DNA from: Tissierellia bacterium
GTDB lineage: Bacteria; Bacillota; Clostridia; Tissierellales; Peptoniphilaceae
Reading direction: 5' to 3'
DNA length: 64,000 nt
Assembly: GCA_030532305.1 (NCBI GenBank)
Contig: JAUNLJ010000003.1
Location: 55,764 to 119,763, forward strand
Below, piece after piece: positions 33,876 through 42,910 of the stretch. The notes under the pieces are model-generated. The model saw only the letters and a program-made list of their open reading frames with translations. It made no database searches and had not been told where the DNA came from. The translations under genes and the position numbers were made by a program. How positions within the stretch are numbered: the stretch's first letter is position 1; each line of letters begins with the position of its first letter.

Positions 33876-36191
33876 ATGACTGAAAGAAAATGGCAACACA
33901 TTAAAGATGATTATTACCGTCTTGATTTAACTCCTGAAGAAGATGCTAAGAGAATGAATGGCATGAAGCCATTGGATCCTGATGAAAAGATCAACATTCC
34001 TGAAGTATTTGAAGGACTTGAAAACTACTATCCAAGAAGCAGAGGATGGCACTGGAGAAGTGGAAGGAACGAAGCTAGAGAAATTGGGGAATTCACCTAC
34101 TATGAAACTTCTGAATCCCTAAAAAATTCTCAACCCCTTCCCGGGTCCATTTCTTCCCTAAAGGGAATTGACCCTCAACCTGCAGCAAACATCACCACTG
34201 AAATTGCTTCAGGACGTCCTGAAGATGATATCCGTAGAATGAGAATGGCTGCCTGGCACGGAGCTGACCACTTAATGGTTATCCGTACAGCTGGACAATC
34301 TCACATGGAACAGTTAATGGAAGGGACCCCTCAAGGAACAGGTGGTAACGCTATTACTAGAAAACACTTAAGAGCACAAAGAAAGGCCCTTGACCTTATT
34401 GAAGACGAAGTAGGCCGGCCCCTAAACTACCACTCTTATGTATCTGGGGTAGCTGGTCCTGAAGTTGCCGTTCTTTTCGCTGAAGAAGGCGTAAACGGAG
34501 CTCACCAAGACCCACAATACAACGTCCTTTACCGGAACATCAACATGATCCGTTCCTTCGTAGACGCAGCTGAAGCTAAAAGCGTTATGGCCCATGTAGG
34601 GATTGCTCAAATTGACGGAGCCCACAACGCCAACGCTACTGCCATTAAGGCCTGGACTGTTATTCCTGAACTTATGGTTCAACACGGTATTAACTCTCTA
34701 TACTCAGCTAAAGTAGGTATGAACAAAGAAAACATCTGTCTTTCTACTGTACCTCCAACAGCTCAGCCTGCGCCCAGTATGCGGATGAACCTTCCCTATG
34801 CTGTCGCTCTTAGAGATTTCTTTGATGAATACAAGATGAGGGCCCAACAAAATACCAAGTATATGACCGCTTCTACAAGAGAAGCAACTGTAACTCATAT
34901 CCTAGATATTTTAACCTCTGAATTAACTAGTGCAGACATCCAATCTACCATTACACCAGACGAAGGTAGAAACGTGCCCTGGCATATCTTTAACATTGAA
35001 GCAACAGACAATGCTAAACAAGCCTTTAACGGTCTTGACGGCATCACTCAATTTGTTAAGGTTCGCAGGGATGAAGAACCCCTAAAATCTGAAATTAGAA
35101 AGATTAAGGAAAAAGCCGTCCTTTACCTAGAAGAAATTCTTGAACTAGGTGGCTTCTTCAAGGCTGTAGGGGAAGGTATGTTTGTTGACTCTGCAGAATA
35201 CCCAGCCAGAAACTATGACGGGATTGCTAGAGATATTGAAGGTGGCGTAGGTGCCGGAACTGTATACGAAAGAGCTGAAGACTATATGGCTCCAGTTACT
35301 GCCCACTTTGGTTACAACAATGTAGCCCAATATGATGAATCTGCTGTAGAAGATCCAGCTTCATTAATTGGCGGATGTACTCTAGAAGATCCATCCTTAA
35401 TAGTTTATATAGATGAACTAGATGACACTGACAACGTCAATGTCCGTCTAGAAGAAAACAAACGTTATGTCGGTAGCAACATCATCATTCCTGAAATGGA
35501 ATGGCGCGGAGACGGTATCGTTCAAATTACTACCGTTATGACCACTGACCCAAGAACTGCTGAATATGCAGCCATTCAAATGGGTGAAAAACTAGGTCTT
35601 AAAGATGTTGAATGTATCAACGTTGAAGTTCTACAAAAGGCAGAAGGTTGCCGGGTAGAAATCAAGGGTAAAGTGCCCTTTGACATTGACCTAGATGAAC
35701 TTGTTATTCCACCTAAGCCCGAAGTGCTTAGCGACGAATATATGCGTGAAGCTATAAAAGAAGAACCTATGGTTGTCGTTGCCGGTACTGTCGGCGAAGA
35801 CGAACACTCTGTAGGCCTAAGAGAAATCCTAGACATCAAACACGGTGGTGTTGAAAAATATGGTGTAGAAGTTCACTATCTAGGCACCTCTGTTCCACCA
35901 GAAAAACTAGTAGACGCAGCTATCGAAGTAGATGCTGATGCGATTCTAGCTTCTACTATTATTTCTCATGACGACATTCACTACAAGAACATGTCTAAGA
36001 TTAACAATATAGCCATTGAACGAGGCATCCGTGATGACATTATCATCGTTAGTGGTGGTACCCAAGTATCCAACGACCTAGCTGTAAAAGCTGGTGTAGA
36101 TGCTGGATTCGGCCGTGGAACTAACGGTGGGGACGTTGCTACTTTCTTGATCAAAGAGAGGGAGCGTAGAAATGGAGAACGGGAAGATTAA
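33876..36191 (+). CDS. oraE: D-ornithine 4,5-aminomutase large subunit OraE
   Basis: Catalytic subunit binding adenosylcobalamin and PLP. The TIM-barrel part fills ~residues 100-600. The C-terminal Rossmann domain has DEHSVGLREILDIKHGG: His644 is the predicted axial cobalt ligand (DxHxxG) and Lys655, eleven residues on, corresponds to the PLP lysine of the Clostridium sticklandii enzyme (H618/K629). YLGTSVPPEKLVDAA and SGGTQVSNDLAVKAG complete the B12 fold. 771 aa, a little longer than the described enzyme. It overlaps the next gene by 20 bases. Confidence 0.96.
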   Translation: MTERKWQHIKDDYYRLDLTPEEDAKRMNGMKPLDPDEKINIPEVFEGLENYYPRSRGWHWRSGRNEAREIGEFTYYETSESLKNSQPLPGSISSLKGIDPQPAANITTEIASGRPEDDIRRMRMAAWHGADHLMVIRTAGQSHMEQLMEGTPQGTGGNAITRKHLRAQRKALDLIEDEVGRPLNYHSYVSGVAGPEVAVLFAEEGVNGAHQDPQYNVLYRNINMIRSFVDAAEAKSVMAHVGIAQIDGAHNANATAIKAWTVIPELMVQHGINSLYSAKVGMNKENICLSTVPPTAQPAPSMRMNLPYAVALRDFFDEYKMRAQQNTKYMTASTREATVTHILDILTSELTSADIQSTITPDEGRNVPWHIFNIEATDNAKQAFNGLDGITQFVKVRRDEEPLKSEIRKIKEKAVLYLEEILELGGFFKAVGEGMFVDSAEYPARNYDGIARDIEGGVGAGTVYERAEDYMAPVTAHFGYNNVAQYDESAVEDPASLIGGCTLEDPSLIVYIDELDDTDNVNVRLEENKRYVGSNIIIPEMEWRGDGIVQITTVMTTDPRTAEYAAIQMGEKLGLKDVECINVEVLQKAEGCRVEIKGKVPFDIDLDELVIPPKPEVLSDEYMREAIKEEPMVVVAGTVGEDEHSVGLREILDIKHGGVEKYGVEVHYLGTSVPPEKLVDAAIEVDADAILASTIISHDDIHYKNMSKINNIAIERGIRDDIIIVSGGTQVSNDLAVKAGVDAGFGRGTNGGDVATFLIKERERRNGERED

Positions 36192-37551
36192 TTTAAGTTT
36201 ACTCGTTGCTGAAATTGGTTCAACAACAACAGTCGTTAATGGATTTGACTTTTCTGAGTCCGGGAAGCCTAAATTTGTAGCCCAAGGCCAATCTTTTACA
36301 ACCGTTGAAGAAGGGGATGTAAATCTTGGATTGGAACAGGCCATTGAAGATTTAAAGAAAAATTATCAAATTGAGGAACTCACCTGGGACCGGATGGTCG
36401 CCACAAGCTCTGCTGCTGGGGGACTAAAAATGACAGTCCACGGTCTTGTCTATGACATGACCGTGAAGGCTGCCAAAGAAGCTGCCCTAGGGGCAGGTGC
36501 TAATATAAAATTTATTACCTCAGGCAAACTTAGAAGAACTGACTTAAAGAAAATCCAAGAGATTGAGCCTAATATTATTCTTCTAGCAGGAGGAACAGAC
36601 TACGGGGAAAGAGATACAGCGGTGGAAAACGCCGAAAAATTAGCTTCTCTTGACCTAAAGGCCCCTGTTATCTATGCTGGGAATGTTGAAAATGATGACG
36701 AAGTCAAAGAAATTTTTGACCAAGCCGGCATCGAAGTTTATATTGTAGAAAATGTCTATCCCCAAATAGACAAGCTCAACATTGAGCCTACCCGAGCCAT
36801 CATCCAAGACGTCTTTGAACGTCACATTATCCACGCCCCAGGCATGGAACGGATTGATGAACTCGTGACAGGCTCTATTATGCCCACCCCTGGTGCGGTT
36901 CTTCAGGCTTCTCAAGTCCTCTATGAGGACATAGGCGACCTGATGACCATTGACGTAGGGGGAGCCACCACCGACGTCCACTCCGTAGCGGACAGTAGTG
37001 ACGAGGTGGCCCGGGTCCTAATCTCACCCGAACCCAAGGCCAAACGGTCTGTGGAAGGGGACCTAGGTCTTTATGTCAGTATGGACAAGGTCGTCAACTT
37101 TATTGGCGAAGAAAAGATCGCTAAAAAGATGGGGGTCAGCCTAGAAGACCTAGAAGAGATAATAAAGAACCATCAAGCCATCCCTTCTACAGAAGAGGAT
37201 ATAAGATTTTCTGAAGTCCTGGCCGAATATGCAACCGTACAAGCTGTTAAGCGTCATGCCGGTTCCTATAGGGAACTCTATAGCGGGAGTGGTAAAAAGA
37301 CCATTGCCGAAGGGAAAGACCTAACAGGGGTTAAGTATATTATCGGTACAGGAGGTGCTCTAACTCGGTTACCAAATAGAGTAAAGATTATGGAAAAAAT
37401 CGCCCAATCCAATAACGGTTTAGAGCTTCTACCAAACAATGAAGCCAAAATCCTAGTGGATAATGAATATATCATGGCGACTTTAGGGGTTATGAGTAAG
37501 GAATATCCTGAAGAAGCCCTGGCTCTATTAAAACAAAGTTTGGGTATTTAA
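36172..37551 (+). CDS. GlmL/MutL-family ornithine degradation protein
   Basis: Actin/Hsp70-fold ATPase family related to GlmL and MutL, found next to B12-dependent mutases and thought to act as a reactivase or chaperone for them. Phosphate loops AEIGSTTTVVNGFDF (~13-27) and TIDVGGATTDVHSV (~260-273) are visible, along with SSAAGGLKMTVHGL and IILLAGGTDYGERDT. 459 aa. The start lies within oraE (GGGAGCG upstream), so the two are translationally coupled. Its nearest named relatives are annotated as GlmL-related ornithine degradation proteins. The reactivase role is inference. Confidence 0.9.
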   Translation: MENGKINLSLLVAEIGSTTTVVNGFDFSESGKPKFVAQGQSFTTVEEGDVNLGLEQAIEDLKKNYQIEELTWDRMVATSSAAGGLKMTVHGLVYDMTVKAAKEAALGAGANIKFITSGKLRRTDLKKIQEIEPNIILLAGGTDYGERDTAVENAEKLASLDLKAPVIYAGNVENDDEVKEIFDQAGIEVYIVENVYPQIDKLNIEPTRAIIQDVFERHIIHAPGMERIDELVTGSIMPTPGAVLQASQVLYEDIGDLMTIDVGGATTDVHSVADSSDEVARVLISPEPKAKRSVEGDLGLYVSMDKVVNFIGEEKIAKKMGVSLEDLEEIIKNHQAIPSTEEDIRFSEVLAEYATVQAVKRHAGSYRELYSGSGKKTIAEGKDLTGVKYIIGTGGALTRLPNRVKIMEKIAQSNNGLELLPNNEAKILVDNEYIMATLGVMSKEYPEEALALLKQSLGI

Positions 37552-37569
37552 GAGAATAAGTCGATGTTA

Positions 37570-37602
37570 AAAAACTCTCTGGCTACCCAGAGGGTTTTTT
37601 AT
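37570..37602 (+). terminator. Terminator between the ornithine genes and the racemase gene
   Basis: AAAAACTCTCTGG pairs with CCAGAGGGTTTTT (one G-T pair) around a CTAC loop, with a six-T run. It would end or attenuate the ort/ora transcript before the racemase gene. Confidence 0.85.
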
Positions 37603-37624
37603 CTTATGGAGAGGAGATCATCTC

Positions 37625-38782
37625 ATGCAAATGACTCGGCCAGCATGGCTAGAAATCAACTTAGATAAATATAAGGACAACCTAAAAAAGATTAAAGAAA
37701 ATATTAATCCAGACACCGAATTACTATCTATTGTAAAAAGTGACGGCTACAAGTTTGGCGCCAAAGAAATCGTCAAGGCCGCTAAAGAATGTGGGGTCAG
37801 CCACTTTGGCGTGGCCACCCTTAGCGAAGGGATCAGCATTCGAAAAGAAAATCCGGATATAGAAATTTTGATCCTAGGCTATACCCCCGACTATTTGATG
37901 GAATCTGCCATTGAATATGATATTCACATGGCTTGCTACTCCATGGATACGGCCAAGGCCCTGGACCAAAAGGCCAAGGACATGGGCAAAAAGGCAGGGG
38001 TCCATATTGTCATTGACTCTGGTATGAACCGGATCGGTTTCCAGCCAACAGAAGAAAGTATCCAGACAATCCTTGCCATTAGTCAATTAGAAAATGTAGA
38101 GATCTACGGCATGTTCACCCATTTTGCTGTGGCTGATGCCGATGATGACTTTACCATGGGTCAATTTGAAAAGTATTCCTTTGTGGCCAAGGGCCTAAAG
38201 GAAGGGGGGCTGGATATTCCCCTTCATGTGTCCAATTCCCACGCCACCATGCGGCATAGAGAATTTGACCTAACCTATGTTAGACCCGGCATCCTTCAAT
38301 ATGGGTCCATTGAGCACGATCCAGCTGGGGAGGTCTTTGGCGTTGAGTTTATTGGGTCTATTAAGGCTGAAATCGGCCATCTAAAGGTGGTTCCAGAAGG
38401 CCAAGGCATTAGCTATGGCTTAACCTATACCACTACTAAACCCACCAAGGTAGCCACCCTTCCCCTAGGCTATGCGGATGGGATCCCTAGAGCCCTTAGC
38501 AACAAGATGAGTGTCCTTGTAAATGGGGTCCGGTGCCCACAAATTGGCCGGATCTGTATGGATCAATTTATGATTGATGTGACTGGGGTAGACTGCCAAG
38601 TAGGGGACGAAGTGGTCCTTATTGGAAAGCAAGGGGATGAAGAAATCACCATCGAAGAAATTTCTGCCCTTGTGGACGAAATTCCAACCTCCTTTGTGAC
38701 CCACTTTAATAAGCGTCTGCCTCGGGTCTATATTGAAGATGGAAAGGTAGCCAAGGTTTTTGACCATTTTGTAGAAAACTAA
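37625..38782 (+). CDS. Alanine-racemase family protein (alanine or ornithine racemase)
   Basis: PLP-dependent fold-type III racemase, 385 aa. The PLP Lys lies in LLSIVKSDGYKFGA (~34-47). The second catalytic base, Tyr, is in LPLGYADGIPR, and PQIGRICMDQFMIDVT marks the C-terminal beta domain. This is the Alr architecture. The ornithine racemase known from Clostridium sticklandii, as I recall it, is a YhfX-like protein lacking this domain. Position suggests it either makes D-ornithine for OraSE or recycles the D-alanine released by OrtAB; it may equally be the housekeeping Alr. GAGGAG precedes ATG 37625, and a terminator separates it from the ornithine genes. Confidence 0.85.
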   Translation: MQMTRPAWLEINLDKYKDNLKKIKENINPDTELLSIVKSDGYKFGAKEIVKAAKECGVSHFGVATLSEGISIRKENPDIEILILGYTPDYLMESAIEYDIHMACYSMDTAKALDQKAKDMGKKAGVHIVIDSGMNRIGFQPTEESIQTILAISQLENVEIYGMFTHFAVADADDDFTMGQFEKYSFVAKGLKEGGLDIPLHVSNSHATMRHREFDLTYVRPGILQYGSIEHDPAGEVFGVEFIGSIKAEIGHLKVVPEGQGISYGLTYTTTKPTKVATLPLGYADGIPRALSNKMSVLVNGVRCPQIGRICMDQFMIDVTGVDCQVGDEVVLIGKQGDEEITIEEISALVDEIPTSFVTHFNKRLPRVYIEDGKVAKVFDHFVEN

Positions 38783-38805
38783 GTCTAGATAAAAAATATC
38801 TTAGG

Positions 38806-38842
38806 AAAACACAAGGCAAATTTAGCTAGCCTTGTGTTTTTC
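38806..38842 (+). terminator. Terminator of the racemase gene
   Basis: AAAACACAAGGC (38806-38817) pairs perfectly with GCCTTGTGTTTT (38829-38840), followed by TTCT. It ends only 2 bases before the ylxM-ffh -35 box. Confidence 0.88.
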
Positions 38843-38844
38843 TA

Positions 38845-38873
38845 TTGACATATTCCCTAAAACATGCTATATT
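38845..38873 (+). promoter_or_regulatory. Strong sigma-A promoter of the ylxM-ffh operon
   Basis: Perfect TTGACA (38845-38850), a 17-base spacer and TATATT (38868-38873, one mismatch). It falls inside the longest possible frame of the ylxM gene, supporting the downstream start at 38923. Confidence 0.85.
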
Positions 38874-38922
38874 CTTAAGGTCAAGTTTTTTCCTTGACTC
38901 TATAGACAAGGTGATAGCTAAG

Positions 38923-39285
38923 ATGAAAAAAACATTGGAAATCAATGAATTGATGGATTTTTATTCCGACCTTTTAACCAAAAGGCAACAAGCCGTCATG
39001 AAGATGTACTATCAATTTGATTATTCCCTTAATGAAATTGCAGACAATCTAGGTATTAGCAAACAGGCCGTCTCTGAAAATATTCAAAGGGCAACCAGGG
39101 GGCTTCTGGAATTTGAAGATCTCTTGGGCCTCTTAGATAAAAGAAAAAATCAGATGAGAGAAAAAGAAGTTATGCTTGAAAGCCTTACAAAGATAAGCCT
39201 ATTGACAGAGGATAAGGCCATCTTAGAGGAAGTCAATAAGCTCATAAATAGGATCAAAAAAGAAGGAGGGTTCTATGGTATTTGA
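38923..39285 (+). CDS. ylxM: YlxM family putative DNA-binding protein
   Basis: 120-aa UPF0122 helix-turn-helix protein that accompanies ffh in Firmicutes and is linked to SRP function. ATG 38923 is chosen because the promoter lies in the upstream extension and AAGGTGAT is 7 bases away. MDFYSDLLTKRQQAVMKMYY and SLNEIADNLGISKQAVSENIQR (a sigma-70 region 4-like HTH, ~41-62) define the family. It overlaps ffh by 11 bases. Confidence 0.93.
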   Translation: MKKTLEINELMDFYSDLLTKRQQAVMKMYYQFDYSLNEIADNLGISKQAVSENIQRATRGLLEFEDLLGLLDKRKNQMREKEVMLESLTKISLLTEDKAILEEVNKLINRIKKEGGFYGI

Positions 39286-40612
39286 ATCACTATCCGATAG
39301 ACTACAGGAGACCCTCGGTAAACTTCGAGGCAAGGGAAAGCTTTCTGAAAAAGATGTGGATGCAGCCATGCGTGAAATACGTCTTGCCCTCTTGGAGGCA
39401 GACGTTAATTTCAAGGTGGTTAAGGAATTTATAAAAAGGGTGAAAGCACGGTCCATTGGAGCTGAAGTTTTAGAAAGCTTAACTCCAGGACAGCAAGTTA
39501 TTAAGATAGTCAATGAAGAGTTGACCCGTCTAATGGGGGAGAATGAATCTAAGCTCAATATGTCCTCCCAGGGCCCCACGGTCATCCTCATGTGTGGTCT
39601 TCAAGGGGCAGGGAAAACAACCAGTACGGGCAAACTCGCCAAGCAGTTAAAAAAGAAGAATAAAAGGCCCCTGCTGGTGGCAGGCGACGTCTATAGGCCG
39701 GCAGCCATTAAGCAATTACAGGTGGTGGGCTCTCAAGTGGATGTGCCTGTTTTTACCATGGGAGACAAAATTTCTCCAGTGGACATTGCCAAGGCCAGCT
39801 TGGAACACGCTAAGAAGCATGGCAATGATGTGGTTATTATTGACACGGCTGGGCGCCTGCATATTGATGAAAGTTTGATGGAGGAGATCAAGGGTATTAA
39901 GGCGGCTGTGAAGCCCCAAGAAATTCTTTTAGTCCTAGATGCCATGACAGGTCAAGATGCCGTTAATGTGGCCGATAGCTTTAACCAGGCCCTGGAAATA
40001 ACAGGGGTCATCCTAACCAAGTTAGACGGCGATGCCAGAGGGGGAGCGGCCCTATCTATAAGAGCCGTCACCGATGTGCCCATTAAATATGTGGCCACAG
40101 GGGAGAAAATGGACCAATTGGAGGTTTTTCATCCCAACCGAATGGCCTCCCGGATCCTAGGTATGGGAGATGTCCTAAGCCTTATTGAAAAGGCCCAAAG
40201 CAATTATGACGAAAAGTCAGCCAAGGCCTTGGAAGATAAGATCCGGACCCAAAGCTTTACCTTTGACGATTTTCTGGACCAGATCAACCAGATGAAAAAC
40301 TTAGGTCCCCTAGATGAGCTCATTGGCATGCTCCCTGGGGCCAATAGTAAGATGTTAAAAAATGTCAATGTCGATGAAAAAGAGATTGACCGGATCGAAG
40401 CTATTATCAAGTCCATGACCAAAGAAGAGAGGATTAAACCAGAAATCATAAACTCTTCAAGGAGGAAGCGGATTGCCAAGGGCAGTGGGACCGATGTGAG
40501 AGACGTCAATGCTGTTCTTAAGCAATTTAAGGATTTGAAGAAGATTATGAAGCAGTTTGGAAACTTTGGAAAGGGCCGCAAGAAGCGGATGAATTTCCCC
40601 TTTCCCTTTTAA
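39275..40612 (+). CDS. ffh: Signal recognition particle protein Ffh
   Basis: SRP54 GTPase recognising signal sequences. The N/G domain has GLQGAGKTTSTGKLA (~109-123), DVYRPAAIKQL, DTAGRLHIDESLM, TKLDGDARGGAAL and GEKMDQLEVFHP. The Met-containing M domain (~300-445) has MKNLGPLDELIGMLPG and the RNA-binding SGTDVRDVNAVLKQF. It ends KKRMNFPFPF. 445 aa. The first gene products of this operon (YlxM, Ffh) serve SRP; FtsY is encoded elsewhere in the window. Confidence 0.97.
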   Translation: MVFESLSDRLQETLGKLRGKGKLSEKDVDAAMREIRLALLEADVNFKVVKEFIKRVKARSIGAEVLESLTPGQQVIKIVNEELTRLMGENESKLNMSSQGPTVILMCGLQGAGKTTSTGKLAKQLKKKNKRPLLVAGDVYRPAAIKQLQVVGSQVDVPVFTMGDKISPVDIAKASLEHAKKHGNDVVIIDTAGRLHIDESLMEEIKGIKAAVKPQEILLVLDAMTGQDAVNVADSFNQALEITGVILTKLDGDARGGAALSIRAVTDVPIKYVATGEKMDQLEVFHPNRMASRILGMGDVLSLIEKAQSNYDEKSAKALEDKIRTQSFTFDDFLDQINQMKNLGPLDELIGMLPGANSKMLKNVNVDEKEIDRIEAIIKSMTKEERIKPEIINSSRRKRIAKGSGTDVRDVNAVLKQFKDLKKIMKQFGNFGKGRKKRMNFPFPF

Positions 40613-40644
40613 GTAGGAAGCCATAGAAATTTCGGAGGTGACTT

Positions 40645-40977
40645 ATGGCAGTAAAAATTAGATTAAGAAGAATGGGATCCAAAAAGAACCCCTTCTACAG
40701 AGTAGTTGTAGCAGACAGCCGTTATCCAAGGGATGGTCGTTTTATTGAAGAGTTAGGATACTATAATCCAACCACTGTACCCAAGACCGTAAAGATCGAT
40801 GCCCAAAAGGCCATGGACTGGATCAAGAAGGGTGCCAAACCTACAGATACAGTAGACAGACTTTTTAAACAAAACCATGTCTATGAGCCAGCCCTTGCAG
40901 AAGAGGAAGAAGTCAAGGCCCAAGCAGAAGGTGCAGAAGCAGTAGAAGAAGTAGAAAACGCAGAAGAAAACGAATAA
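40645..40977 (+). CDS. rpsP: 30S ribosomal protein S16
   Basis: Ribosomal protein beginning [26 protein letters not shown], the S16 signature. The core ends near residue 85. An acidic tail ([20 protein letters not shown]) extends it to 110 aa, longer than the usual 80-90. The ribosome binding site is GGAGGTGA. It heads the conserved rpsP-khpA-rimM-trmD-rplS series. Confidence 0.97.
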   Translation: MAVKIRLRRMGSKKNPFYRVVVADSRYPRDGRFIEELGYYNPTTVPKTVKIDAQKAMDWIKKGAKPTDTVDRLFKQNHVYEPALAEEEEVKAQAEGAEAVEEVENAEENE

Positions 40978-41001
40978 CAAGGGATAACAAGGTGATTCTA
41001 C

Positions 41002-41235
41002 TTGGAAAAAATTGTTAGCTATATTGCTAAGCAGCTTGTCTCTAAACCTGAAGAAGTCCGAGTAGAGACTTCAGAGGAAAAAGGTCTAACTAAAATCACT
41101 CTCTATCTTGATAAAGAGGATATGGGCCGGGTCATTGGCCGGAAGGGGCGGATTGCTAAAAATATCCGGGCCATCTTACGGGCTGTGGCCATGAAAAATG
41201 ACCAAGAGGTTGAGTTAGATATTGTTGAGAAGTAA
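41002..41235 (+). CDS. khpA: KH-domain RNA-binding protein KhpA
   Basis: 77-aa KH-domain protein (partner of KhpB/Jag in RNA binding and cell-division control). The start is TTG 41002 with AAGGTGATT upstream. The KH GxxG loop is in MGRVIGRKGRIAKNIRAIL (~46-64). It sits between rpsP and rimM, the standard position; 2 bases separate it from rimM. Confidence 0.95.
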   Translation: MEKIVSYIAKQLVSKPEEVRVETSEEKGLTKITLYLDKEDMGRVIGRKGRIAKNIRAILRAVAMKNDQEVELDIVEK

Positions 41236-41237
41236 AA

Positions 41238-41735
41238 ATGGAAAAAACAATTATTGGTAAAATTGTAGCTAGCCATGGCTTAAGGGGTCATGTTCGTATC
41301 TATCCCTTGACCGATGAGGCCAGTCGCTTTAAGAAACTGGACTCTGTCTATGTGGGAGATGAAACAAAGAGAAGACAGGTGGAATCGGTTAGTCTTCATA
41401 AGAATATGGTTCTAACCAAGCTAGAAGGTGTAGACAATAGGGACCAAGCCGATAGCCTAAGAGATGTTTTTGTCTCTATCCCCAAGGAAGAGAGGATGCC
41501 CCTAGCCCACAACCGCTATTACATTAGTGACCTTATTGGCCTTGCTGTCTATGACACAGAAGGTCGAGACTTGGGCCAGGTCTTGGATGTCAGTACGGGG
41601 CATGCCAATGCTGTTTTAACAGTCAAAGGCCAAGGGGGAGATTCTTTAGTACCTATGGTAAAGGAATTTATTCAGTCTGTGGATCTGGAAAAAGGGCAGA
41701 TAGTGATTAAGCCGATTAAGGGTATGATAAAATGA
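41238..41735 (+). CDS. rimM: 16S rRNA processing protein RimM
   Basis: Ribosome maturation factor for the 30S head domain. N-terminal IGKIVASHGLRGHVRIYPLTD and the PRC-barrel part (YYISDLIGLAVYDTEGRDLG, then LVPMVKEFIQSVDLEKGQI) are both present. 165 aa. The stop overlaps the trmD start (ATGA). Confidence 0.96.
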   Translation: MEKTIIGKIVASHGLRGHVRIYPLTDEASRFKKLDSVYVGDETKRRQVESVSLHKNMVLTKLEGVDNRDQADSLRDVFVSIPKEERMPLAHNRYYISDLIGLAVYDTEGRDLGQVLDVSTGHANAVLTVKGQGGDSLVPMVKEFIQSVDLEKGQIVIKPIKGMIK

Positions 41736-42457
41736 AATTTAAGATACTCACACTTTTCCCAGAGATTTTTGAATTTTTTAAGGACTACAGTGTTGTAGGC
41801 CGTGGTATTCAAGAAGGCCTGGCTAGTCTGGATATTATTAATATTCGGGACTATTCAGAAAACAAGCACAGGAAGGTAGATGACTATAGCTACGGCGGAG
41901 GACCGGGAATGCTCATGGCACCGGGACCTATTGTGAGAGCCCTAGAGGCCAACACCAGCCAGAAGAGTCATGTGATCTATCTTTCACCTAAGGGCCAGCT
42001 TTTAAACCAAGCTAAACTAAACAGCCTAAAGGACTATGAGGAAATTACCCTGATTAATGGCCACTATGAGGGAATAGACCAAAGGGTTATTGACCATTAT
42101 GTGGACGAGGAAATTTCCATAGGAGACTATGTCCTTTCAGGGGGAGAAATGGCCAGTTTGGTCCTTATGGATGGGCTTATCAGGCTCTTGCCTGGGGTCT
42201 TGTCCAATGAGGAAAGTCCTGTAGATGAGTCCCACTCCGCTAAGCTTTTGGAGTATCCCCAGTACACCCGGCCTCAAAATTTTAGGGGCCATGAAGTGCC
42301 AGAGGTTCTCCTTAGTGGCGACCATGAAAAGATACGGACCTATAGGCGGCAGATGGCCATTAAAGAGACCCTAGAAAAAAGGCCGGACCTGTTAAAGGAA
42401 ATAGATTTTAGCCAAGAAGAGATCGACTTTATTAAAAAATTGGAAGAAAATATATAG
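41732..42457 (+). CDS. trmD: tRNA (guanine37-N1)-methyltransferase TrmD
   Basis: SPOUT methyltransferase making m1G37, which prevents frameshifting. KFKILTLFPEIFEFF opens the protein. YGGGPGMLMAPGPIVRAL, LINGHYEGIDQRVID and the knot region SIGDYVLSGGEMASLVLMDG are intact. 241 aa. It overlaps rimM by 4 bases and precedes rplS by 10 bases. Confidence 0.97.
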   Translation: MKFKILTLFPEIFEFFKDYSVVGRGIQEGLASLDIINIRDYSENKHRKVDDYSYGGGPGMLMAPGPIVRALEANTSQKSHVIYLSPKGQLLNQAKLNSLKDYEEITLINGHYEGIDQRVIDHYVDEEISIGDYVLSGGEMASLVLMDGLIRLLPGVLSNEESPVDESHSAKLLEYPQYTRPQNFRGHEVPEVLLSGDHEKIRTYRRQMAIKETLEKRPDLLKEIDFSQEEIDFIKKLEENI

Positions 42458-42467
42458 GAGGTAGACA

Positions 42468-42815
42468 ATGGATATTATAAAAACTCTTGAACAAGAACAG
42501 TTAAAAGATAACCTTCCCGATTTCAAACCAGGGGATACCGTTCAAGTTCATTATCGTGTCGTTGAAGGGACACGGGAAAGAATTCAAATTTTTGAAGGCA
42601 CTGTCTTAAAACGTCAAGGAAGCGGTGTCAATGAAACCTTTACTGTAAGAAGGGTTTCCTATGGTGTTGGCGTGGAAAGAACTTTCTTGGTTCACTCTCC
42701 AAGAATTCAAGAAATTAAGCTTCAAAGAAGAGGGAAGGTCCGTCGCGCTAAACTTTACTATCTAAGAGACCGTCAAGGTAAGGCTGCCCGGGTTAAAGAA
42801 AAGAAAAATTATTAA
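42468..42815 (+). CDS. rplS: 50S ribosomal protein L19
   Basis: Ribosomal protein, 115 aa. [42 protein letters not shown] and [15 protein letters not shown] are L19 signatures. The ribosome binding site is AGGAGGTAG. It is the last gene of the operon, followed after 3 bases by a terminator. Confidence 0.98.
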   Translation: MDIIKTLEQEQLKDNLPDFKPGDTVQVHYRVVEGTRERIQIFEGTVLKRQGSGVNETFTVRRVSYGVGVERTFLVHSPRIQEIKLQRRGKVRRAKLYYLRDRQGKAARVKEKKNY

Positions 42816-42818
42816 ACT

Positions 42819-42848
42819 AAAAAGACATTGTCCTGACAATGTCTTTTT
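42819..42848 (+). terminator. Terminator of the rpsP-rplS operon
   Basis: AAAAAGACATTGTC (42819-42832) pairs perfectly with GACAATGTCTTTTT (42835-42848), with a 2-base loop region and terminal Ts. Confidence 0.9.
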
Positions 42849-42910
42849 CCATTTCTCAAAAACCAGTCAATCATTTCAAGTAAACTAAACCCATTGAAGG
42901 ACGGAGATTT

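Noticed and set aside
38845..38922. Longer N-terminus for YlxM
   Set aside because: The extension coincides with a TTGACA-N17-TATATT promoter and lacks homology to the family, which begins near residue KKTLEINEL.
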